A stretch of 64,000 nt of DNA from Bacillus swezeyi. Lineage in GTDB: Bacteria; Bacillota; Bacilli; Bacillales; Bacillaceae. The stretch lies in the NCBI RefSeq assembly GCF_001969815.1, contig NZ_MRBK01000013.1, forward strand, positions 62,001 through 126,000, given 5' to 3'. The position numbers were made by a program, and so were the translations under genes. Below, piece after piece: positions 58,522 to 64,000 of this stretch; position 1 is the first letter of the stretch, and each line of letters opens with the position of its first letter. Under the pieces are notes generated by a model. It ran no database searches. It was not told where the DNA came from and saw only the letters and a program-made list of their open reading frames with translations.

Positions 58522-58550
58522 TTGACAAATAAAGGGCCGTACTATAAGAT
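58522..58550 (+). promoter_or_regulatory. Promoter of the yheI-yheH leader
   Basis: TTGACA (58522-58527), 17-bp spacer, TAAGAT (58545-58550). Confidence 0.75.
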
Positions 58551-58582
58551 GGAAAATATTAATAAGATTGGAGGACAGCGTC

Positions 58583-58666
58583 ATGTTAAGGAAAATCAAT
58601 GCATCAGCTCAGAAAACAAATGAATCTGAACGTGACGGCTCAATACCTTCCATCTGTTTGAAGTAA
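58583..58666 (+). CDS. Leader ORF 1 of yheI-yheH, 27 residues
   Basis: ATG 58583 has GGAGG 8 nt upstream, directly downstream of a strong promoter. The peptide begins MLRKINASAQKTNESERDG and ends CLK. It stops 25 nt before the first leader terminator. It may couple translation to termination, like the small ORF bmrB (yheJ) before bmrCD in B. subtilis. No family match. Confidence 0.55.
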   Translation: MLRKINASAQKTNESERDGSIPSICLK

Positions 58667-58691
58667 CGATTTCCATCTAAAAAAACGAAGG

Positions 58692-58732
58692 AAGGCGCAT
58701 GTCGCGTGAACGAGCGTACATGCGCCTTTTTT
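58692..58732 (+). terminator. Leader terminator 1 (attenuator) of yheI-yheH
   Basis: AAGGCGCATGT pairs perfectly with ACATGCGCCTT over a 15-nt loop, then TTTTTTG. It lies between the promoter and the ABC genes, so it must be bypassed for their expression. Confidence 0.85.
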
Positions 58733-58824
58733 GTATAAAGAAGGCATACTGCATATACAGTGTGTCTTTTTTTACGGAGAAAAAACATTTTGTTCCTGAT
58801 GATCAGGGCATGATGTTTTTCTAA
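58699..58824 (+). CDS. Leader ORF 2, 41 residues, overlapping both attenuators
   Basis: ATG 58699 follows GAAGGAAGG. The frame (MSRERAYMRLFCIKKAYCIY at the start, ending DDQGMMFF) runs through both leader terminators. A ribosome translating it would melt or mask them. It is the best positional match to bmrB/yheJ of B. subtilis, reported to control bmrCD by ribosome-mediated attenuation. The initiator lies inside the first stem. Confidence 0.45.
   Translation: MSRERAYMRLFCIKKAYCIYSVSFFTEKKHFVPDDQGMMFF
58736..58775 (+). terminator. Leader terminator 2 (attenuator)
   Basis: AAG-CATACTG pairs with CAGTGTG-CTT around CATATA, then seven T. Confidence 0.75.
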
Positions 58825-58886
58825 TATATGAAAACGAAGCTGAATTGGCCGAATTTTCGCAATCCAAATATAAGGAGGAATTTTTT

Positions 58887-58946
58887 ATGCTCAATGTAAG
58901 AAAAAGCGAAATCAAAGATTGTAAGGAAAAGCTCGAAGGCGGCTAA
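58887..58946 (+). CDS. Small ORF before yheI, 19 residues
   Basis: ATG 58887 is preceded by a strong AAGGAGGAA. The peptide is hydrophilic (MLNVRKSEIKDCKEKLEGG). It ends 18 nt before the start of yheI, so it may be translationally coupled to it. Unknown function; it could also be a remnant. Confidence 0.45.
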   Translation: MLNVRKSEIKDCKEKLEGG

Positions 58947-58964
58947 AAAAGGAGAGGATATCAC

Positions 58965-60719
58965 ATGTTTTCTGTTTTATGGAAGCTTGGCTGGTTTTTT
59001 AAAGATGCATGGCGGCGCTATACAATTGCGATCGCTTTGCTGATCATCGTTAATATTTTAGAGATGTTTCCGCCGAAGCTGCTGGGAAACGCGATTGACG
59101 ATATGCAGGCAGGCACTTTTTCAATGGCCGGGATGCTTTTGTATATCGGCTTATTAATCGGGCTTGCCATTGTGGTTTATACACTGTCTTACCTTTGGAT
59201 GTATCAGCTGTTTGGCGGAGCGAATCTGATCGAGAAAATCCTCAGGTCAAAATTGATGGGCCATCTGCTTAAAATGACGCCGTCTTTTTACGAGAAGAAC
59301 CGCACCGGAGATTTAATGGCGAGAGCGACGAATGACTTAAAAGCGATCTCGATGACGGCCGGTTTCGGAATATTGACGCTTGTGGACTCGACAATGTATA
59401 TGCTGACGATTCTCTTCACGATGGGGTTTTTAATCAGCTGGAAGCTGACGTTTGCTTCAATCATTCCGCTTCCTTTGATGGCGGTGGCCATCAGTATATA
59501 CGGGAAGAAAATCCATCAGCGTTTTACGGAAGCGCAGGATGCGTTTGGCGATTTAAATGACCAGGTGCTTGAATCGATCTCAGGCGTAAGAGTGATCCGG
59601 GCTTATGTACAGGAGAAAAACGATGTCGGCCGGTTTAACCGAATGACGGCGGATGTATACCAAAAAAATATGAAAGTCGCGCTGATTGATTCACTGTTTG
59701 AGCCGACAGTGAAGCTTTTGGTCGGGATCAGTTATTTAATCGGTCTCGGCTATGGCGCCTACCTTGTCTTCCGCAGCCAGCTGACATTGGGAGAGCTCGT
59801 TTCATTCAACGTTTATCTCGGGATGCTGATCTGGCCGATGTTTGCGATCGGAGAGCTGATCAATGTCATGCAGAGAGGAAATGCGTCCCTTGACAGGGTG
59901 AATGACACTTTGTCGTATGAACCTGATGTAGCGGAAGCCTCTCGGCATGAAAAAGCCGAGCCGGGGGATATCGTGTTTGACAACGTCAGTTTTACGTATC
60001 CAAGCTCTGCCTCAGAAAACCTTGCCGGGATTTCATTTTCTGTTTTGCAAGGCCAGACGGTCGGGATCGTCGGAAAGACGGGAAGCGGAAAAACGACTTT
60101 GGTAAAACAGTTATTAAGACAGTATCCCGCTGGAAAAGGCATGATCAGCATTTCCGGTGTGCCGATTGAGCGTCTGCCTCTTGATGAGCTTCGCAGCTGG
60201 ATCGGCTATGTGCCCCAGGATCATTTTCTGTTTTCAAAAACGGTGAAAGAGAACATTTTGTTCGGCGGACAATATGCGACAGAACAGGATTTGCAGGAGG
60301 TTATTCAAGAGGCCCATTTAGAAAAGGACATTGAACTGATGTCAGATGGGCTGCAGACGATGGTCGGCGAAAAAGGCGTCGCTTTATCAGGGGGGCAAAA
60401 ACAGCGGATTTCAATCGCGAGAGCCATGATCGCACAGCCTTATATTTTGATCTTGGATGATTCGCTCTCCGCCGTTGATGCGAAGACGGAAGCAGCGATT
60501 ATTGAAAACATCAGACACGGAAGGAAAGGCAAAACAACCTTTATTACGTCACATCGCATGTCAGCGGTTGAACATGCCGATTTCATCATCGTCTTAGAGG
60601 GTGGAAAAGTGTCTGAGAAGGGAACGCACCAAGAACTGATCGCAGGTAAAGGCTGGTATTTTGAGCAATATGAAGCACAGCGGCTTCCTTCAGGAGAAGA
60701 AGGGGGGACTGTTATATGA
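58965..60719 (+). CDS. yheI: ABC multidrug exporter half YheI (BmrC)
   Basis: A 584-residue ABC half-transporter. Six membrane helices (residues 1-320) and an ATPase domain with Walker A GKTGSGKTT (about residue 370), signature LSGGQKQRISIARAM and Walker B YILILDDSLSAVD. Asp replaces the usual catalytic Glu after Walker B, the mark of the degenerate partner in heterodimeric exporters such as BmrCD. It overlaps yheH by 4 nt (ATGA). AGGAGAGGA precedes ATG 58965. Confidence 0.94.
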   Translation: MFSVLWKLGWFFKDAWRRYTIAIALLIIVNILEMFPPKLLGNAIDDMQAGTFSMAGMLLYIGLLIGLAIVVYTLSYLWMYQLFGGANLIEKILRSKLMGHLLKMTPSFYEKNRTGDLMARATNDLKAISMTAGFGILTLVDSTMYMLTILFTMGFLISWKLTFASIIPLPLMAVAISIYGKKIHQRFTEAQDAFGDLNDQVLESISGVRVIRAYVQEKNDVGRFNRMTADVYQKNMKVALIDSLFEPTVKLLVGISYLIGLGYGAYLVFRSQLTLGELVSFNVYLGMLIWPMFAIGELINVMQRGNASLDRVNDTLSYEPDVAEASRHEKAEPGDIVFDNVSFTYPSSASENLAGISFSVLQGQTVGIVGKTGSGKTTLVKQLLRQYPAGKGMISISGVPIERLPLDELRSWIGYVPQDHFLFSKTVKENILFGGQYATEQDLQEVIQEAHLEKDIELMSDGLQTMVGEKGVALSGGQKQRISIARAMIAQPYILILDDSLSAVDAKTEAAIIENIRHGRKGKTTFITSHRMSAVEHADFIIVLEGGKVSEKGTHQELIAGKGWYFEQYEAQRLPSGEEGGTVI

Positions 60720-62734
60720 AGACTGGAAAAAGGCTTTTTCAATATGCGCTTCTTTATAAAAAAACTCTAATCGCGGCGCTTGTGATGCTGACTGTAGCGG
60801 TCACAGCCGAACTGACCGGGCCGATGATCGCCAAAAAGATGATTGACGATCATATTTTAGGAATTGAAAAAACGTGGTATGAGGTCTCAGAGAAGGGCAA
60901 ACATACGGTTGCCTATAAAGGCCGGGAATTTGTCAGGGAAGACAGGGCAGACCCTTCGGCTGAAAAGCGCAAGGAAGTTCATATTTTTCAAGTCGGCATG
61001 AATTATTATTTTGTGGATGAAGCGGTTCCTTTTGATGGAAAACGGACAGCAGCCGGAGGAGAACTGCGGATTTCAAGCGGAAAACAATCCGAAACCTATC
61101 AGGCCGTCCCGCTGTCAAAGTCTGAAGTGTTTTCTTTTTACGAACCTGAAGTCGGAGGACTTGTGTCACTGGTCCTTTTGTATCTTGTCCTTTTGATTTT
61201 CTCGATTTTTTTCCATTACGGGCAAATTTATCTGCTGCAGATGAGCGCAAACCGTATCATTCAAAAGATGAGGCAGGATGTGTTCGCCAACATTCAAAGG
61301 CTGCCTGTCCGCTATTTTGATAATCTGCCGGCCGGAAAAATCGTTGCCAGAGTAACAAATGATACAGAAGCGATCCGCGACCTGTATGTGACCGTCCTTT
61401 CGACATTTGCGACGAATTTGATTTATATGGCCGGCATTTTTGCCGCATTGTTGTTGCTTGATGTACGGCTTGCGTCCGTCTGTCTGCTAATATTGCCGCT
61501 TATTGTCATTTGGGCGGCCGCTTACCGAAAATTTGCGTCTGGCTACAATCATAAGCTTCGGTCGATCAACAGTGAGATCAACGCCAAAATGAATGAGTCG
61601 ATTCAAGGGATGACGATTATTCAGGCGTTCCGCCGCCAAAAGGATATCAAGCGGGAATTTGAACAGCTGAATGACAGCCATTTCCAATATCAAAATAAAA
61701 TGCTCAATCTGAATTCCCTTATGTCCCACAACTTGATCAACATTCTCAGAAACCTGATGTTCACTGCATTGATCTGGTACTTTGGAGGTGCGGCGCTGAA
61801 TGCGGAAGGAATGATTTCAATCGGTGTCCTCTATGCATTCGTTGATTACCTGAATCGTTTGTTTGAGCCGATTACCGGCATTGTCAACCAATTTGCCAAG
61901 CTTGAATTGGCGCGCGTATCATCGGAGAGGGTATTTCGCCTTTTGGATGAGCCGGGCGTCGAAGTTGAGGATAAAAGTTCCGAAAAAGTGAACGGTCATG
62001 TCGTGTTTAAGGATGTGTCATTTTGCTATGATGACGGGGACGATGTATTGCAAAACATTTCATTTGAAGCGAAACAAGGGGAAACCGTAGCATTAGTCGG
62101 CCATACGGGCTCCGGCAAAAGCTCGGTCATGAACGTTCTTTTCCGCTTCTACGACATTCAAAAAGGCGATGTGACAATTGACGGAACAAGCATATACCAT
62201 ATGTCCCGGCAGGAAATCAGGCAGCACATGGGCATTGTGCTCCAAGATCCTTACTTGTTTTCAGGGACGATTGCTTCCAATGTCAGCCTTGAAAATGAAG
62301 ACATCTCAAGAGAGCAGATTGAAGCGGCACTGAAGCATGTAGGGGCTGATAAGCTTTTTGCCCAACTCCCTAAAGGCTTTGATGAGCCGGTCATTGAAAA
62401 AGGGAGCACGCTTTCGTCAGGGGAAAGACAGCTGATTTCATTTGCACGGGCGCTTGCTTATGATCCGGCCATCCTCATTTTAGATGAGGCGACGGCAAAT
62501 ATCGATACCGAAACAGAAGCGATGATCCAAAAGGCGCTTGATGTTGTCAAAAAAGGGCGCACAACCTTTATCATCGCTCACCGGCTGTCGACCATCAGGA
62601 ACGCAGATCAAATCCTTGTGCTTGATAAAGGGCGAATCATAGAACGGGGTCATCATGAAGAGCTGATGAAACAAAAAGGGCAGTATTATCAAATGTATGA
62701 GCTCCAGAAAGGACGCGGAACGCTTATAGGGTAA
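60716..62734 (+). CDS. yheH: ABC multidrug exporter half YheH (BmrD)
   Basis: A 672-residue half-transporter with a typical long insertion of about 100 residues after the first helix (residues 45-140, extracellular). The ATPase domain has Walker A GHTGSGKSS, Walker B AILILDEATANID with the catalytic Glu present, and a changed signature LSSGERQLISFARAL instead of LSGGQ. This is complementary to YheI: one active and one degenerate ATP site. The pair should export drugs or lipidic compounds. Confidence 0.94.
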   Translation: MKTGKRLFQYALLYKKTLIAALVMLTVAVTAELTGPMIAKKMIDDHILGIEKTWYEVSEKGKHTVAYKGREFVREDRADPSAEKRKEVHIFQVGMNYYFVDEAVPFDGKRTAAGGELRISSGKQSETYQAVPLSKSEVFSFYEPEVGGLVSLVLLYLVLLIFSIFFHYGQIYLLQMSANRIIQKMRQDVFANIQRLPVRYFDNLPAGKIVARVTNDTEAIRDLYVTVLSTFATNLIYMAGIFAALLLLDVRLASVCLLILPLIVIWAAAYRKFASGYNHKLRSINSEINAKMNESIQGMTIIQAFRRQKDIKREFEQLNDSHFQYQNKMLNLNSLMSHNLINILRNLMFTALIWYFGGAALNAEGMISIGVLYAFVDYLNRLFEPITGIVNQFAKLELARVSSERVFRLLDEPGVEVEDKSSEKVNGHVVFKDVSFCYDDGDDVLQNISFEAKQGETVALVGHTGSGKSSVMNVLFRFYDIQKGDVTIDGTSIYHMSRQEIRQHMGIVLQDPYLFSGTIASNVSLENEDISREQIEAALKHVGADKLFAQLPKGFDEPVIEKGSTLSSGERQLISFARALAYDPAILILDEATANIDTETEAMIQKALDVVKKGRTTFIIAHRLSTIRNADQILVLDKGRIIERGHHEELMKQKGQYYQMYELQKGRGTLIG

Positions 62735-62751
62735 GCTGGCTTTTAAAACGA

Positions 62752-63372
62752 TTAATAAGCTAACCCCACTCTTTTTCTGATATATAGATCAGACTCAAGC
62801 TGTGCAAAAAGAAAGTGAGCGGTATCACCTGTTGATATCGCTTTTCCGCCAAGCGGCAAAAAGTCCCGTTCAACCCGATACTTTTCAACGGCCGGACCTT
62901 CTGGGAGATAGGTAGGGCAAATGATTGTCCAATCCAGACTTGAGTCCCGGAGCCATTCATATACCTGGGCGTGTTCTTTTGCCGCCCGCGCCGAGCGCCG
63001 TTTTGATTCATTTGATTCAAAACGGTATAGTGTCGGATCTTGTCTTGCATTTAAAATTCCGGCGGTTCCGATGGTGATCAGCCGTTTTTTGTTCTGTTCA
63101 TTCATGGTGTTGATTATATTTTCGACGGAGACGGACAACGTATCGTCTCCGTCCGTATTTAAACAGCTGACAACTATGTCCGCCTCTTCAATCAAAGCTC
63201 TCGTGTCATGCTGGTTTCTTGCGTTTCCCGTAAGCGTCTGGCAGCGGTTTTTCAGAAGGTCCGCACGTTCCCCGCGGACGAGGGCATACACGGAATGTCT
63301 GCCGTCTTTTTCTAGAAAATTGACAAAGGCCTGTCCGACACGGCCTGTGCCTCCCAAAAGTGCAATCTTCAT
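62752..63372 (-). CDS. yheG: NAD(P)-binding NmrA-like protein YheG
   Basis: A 206-residue protein, as in B. subtilis. Rossmann motif ALLGGTGRVGQAFVNFLEKD at the N terminus, then VSCLNTDGDDTLS and WTIICPTYLPEGP, as in NmrA/atypical SDR redox sensors or flavin-reductase-like proteins. Function unknown. ATG 63372, eight nt after GGAGG, is preferred among three neighbouring start codons. Confidence 0.87.
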   Translation of the reverse strand: MKIALLGGTGRVGQAFVNFLEKDGRHSVYALVRGERADLLKNRCQTLTGNARNQHDTRALIEEADIVVSCLNTDGDDTLSVSVENIINTMNEQNKKRLITIGTAGILNARQDPTLYRFESNESKRRSARAAKEHAQVYEWLRDSSLDWTIICPTYLPEGPAVEKYRVERDFLPLGGKAISTGDTAHFLFAQLESDLYIRKRVGLAY

Positions 63373-63396
63373 CATCAATTCCTCCCATCTGATCTA

Positions 63397-63540
63397 TCAT
63401 ACGTCAGATCGCCCGGAAGAAAAAGCCCTCGGAAAGCGGAAGAACGGATGAAAAGGGCGGACATTGACGACATATTCGTGCAAGAGAGAAATTCCGACAA
63501 ATTGAAACAGTTCCCAATTAATGCTTGCCACAAGCTGCAT
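63397..63540 (-). CDS. yheF: Small protein YheF, 47 residues
   Basis: ATG 63540 has a perfect AAAGGAGG upstream. The peptide starts MQLVASINWELFQFVGIS and has a Phe/Pro/Arg-rich end (RPFHPFFRFPRAF). Position between yheG and sspB agrees with B. subtilis yheF, also a very short gene. Function unknown. Longer frames on either strand here lack ribosome sites. Confidence 0.7.
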   Translation of the reverse strand: MQLVASINWELFQFVGISLLHEYVVNVRPFHPFFRFPRAFSSGRSDV

Positions 63541-63603
63541 GCCGATTCCTCCTTTCTACAGCATATGAAAAAAGGAGAAGCCGGGTGCGGGATTTTACCT
63601 ATG

Positions 63604-63635
63604 CAAAAAGAAGGTGCAATTGAATGCACCTTCTC
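63604..63635 (-). terminator. Terminator of sspB
   Basis: AGAAGGTGCA and TGCACCTTCT stem; the left A run gives the T tract on the minus strand. Confidence 0.85.
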
Positions 63636-63662
63636 AGCCATTTTTATGAAGTTATATTAATT

Positions 63663-63863
63663 TTAGTGTTGACCGCCCATAGAAGCTTGAGCTTGAGAAA
63701 CTAAACGTTTTGTGATTTCTCCTCCGACAGAACCGTTTGCACGAGAAGTGGTGTCAGCGCCAAGGTTTACACCGAACTCAGAAGCGATTTCGAATTTCAT
63801 TTGTTCGATCGCCTGAGCAGCGCCAGGTACAACAAGTTGGTTTGAAGAATTTTGGTTAGCCAT
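63663..63863 (-). CDS. sspB: Small acid-soluble spore protein B (alpha/beta type)
   Basis: A 66-residue alpha/beta SASP that coats and protects spore DNA from UV and heat. The GPR protease site is in [13 protein letters not shown], and the conserved end is [30 protein letters not shown] precedes the ATG. CATACTA at 63888-63894 (minus strand) is a good sigma-G/F -10 box. Confidence 0.96.
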   Translation of the reverse strand: MANQNSSNQLVVPGAAQAIEQMKFEIASEFGVNLGADTTSRANGSVGGEITKRLVSQAQASMGGQH

Positions 63864-63887
63864 TTGTATCCAAACTCCTTTTTAAAA

Positions 63888-63894
63888 TAGTATG
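63888..63894 (-). promoter_or_regulatory. Sigma-G type -10 box of sspB
   Basis: CATACTA fits the forespore sigma consensus. A -35 like TGCAAA lies 15 bp upstream (the usual spacing is 17-18), so the -35 is uncertain. Confidence 0.5.
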
Positions 63895-63962
63895 GTTGGG
63901 CTGGCTGGATTTGCACCAGCTGACGGTTTTCACCGCTGCCGTCTTTGGCTAAGCCCAATGTG
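63891..63962. other. Three-stem structured element upstream of sspB
   Basis: GTTGGGCT pairs with AGCCCAAT as a closing stem. Inside are GCTGG-7-CCAGC and GACGG-12-CCGTC. Beyond it AATGTGAA and TTCACATT (about 63958-63999) form another inverted repeat. No family is recognised; it could be an RNA leader on either strand. Confidence 0.5.
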
Positions 63963-64000
63963 AATTGTTACTACGTATTATGGAGAGATGGTTCACATTA

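Noticed and set aside
63891..63962. tRNA gene
   Set aside because: A T-arm-like hairpin and acceptor-like stem are present, but there is no D arm, the loop of the middle stem has 12 nt, and no anticodon loop or CCA is seen.

Overview
The window is chromosomal DNA of an endospore-forming Bacillus of the B. subtilis/B. licheniformis group. Spore genes (spoVR, sspB), AGGAGG-type ribosome binding sites, and a gene order that follows the B. subtilis stretch glpP-glpFKD-pgcA-yhcYZ-azr-yhdB-yhdC-nsrR-spoVR-lytE-citR-citA-yhdF-yhdH-yhdIJKL-sigM-plsC-mpfA(yhdP)-yhdT-crcB pair-yhdW-yhdX-yhdY-srtN-yheN-dat-nhaC-nhaX-yheIH-yheG-yheF-sspB support this. A CwlM/XpaL2-type lysis cassette and a sonorensin-like bacteriocin precursor point to the B. 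licheniformis/B. sonorensis branch. No rRNA, tRNA, CRISPR array or intact insertion sequence is visible.

Layout. 1-4.1 kb: a 5'-truncated ABC-F gene, an AEC-family transporter, a decayed class-III aminotransferase (yhxA relic) and an MDR oxidoreductase. 4.2-9.2 kb: the glycerol regulon (glpP, glpFK, glpD), with two GlpP antiterminator leaders and a cre site. 9.4-17.6 kb: pgcA, a small membrane-protein/HTH cluster with a broken duplicate, the yhcYZ two-component system, a frameshifted azr, yhdB, yhdC, and a divergent nsrR-hmp pair with two NsrR boxes. 17.7-24.8 kb: spoVR, a phoA relic, lytE, citR/citA, a PQQ-type lipoprotein and yhdF. 25-31.5 kb: a transporter-decarboxylase operon, an AraC regulator, yhdI and yhdJ. 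31.5-34.1 kb: a holin-like type I toxin and the sigM-yhdL-yhdK operon. 34.5-40.8 kb: plsC, a TetR-thioesterase operon with twin operators, and the paralogous Mg exporters mpfA and yhdT flanking a MerR gene. 40.9-45.2 kb: an SOS-controlled lysis cassette, a DUF817 relic, the fluoride-channel pair, yhdW and yhdX. 45.2-51.4 kb: yhdY, srtN, a GNAT gene, yheN, dat and nhaC.

The most striking accessory region is 51.5-57.4 kb, inserted between nhaC and nhaX, which are neighbours in B. subtilis. It holds a CcpA-type aldose-epimerase gene, a decayed gene and a compact TOMM (thiazole/oxazole-modified microcin) locus. The locus has a 100-residue precursor with 22 Cys and 19 Ser in its core, an RRE/ThiF-like partner and a YcaO cyclodehydratase. 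No dehydrogenase, protease, immunity or dedicated export gene is nearby.

The last 6 kb carry nhaX, the heterodimeric ABC exporter yheI/yheH (BmrCD type) behind a leader with small ORFs and two terminators, yheG, yheF and sspB, and then an unexplained structured element upstream of sspB. At least seven genes are relics or frameshifted: yhxA, the 12-kb membrane protein, azr, phoA, a DUF817 gene, a methyltransferase and the 52.6-53.1 kb gene.
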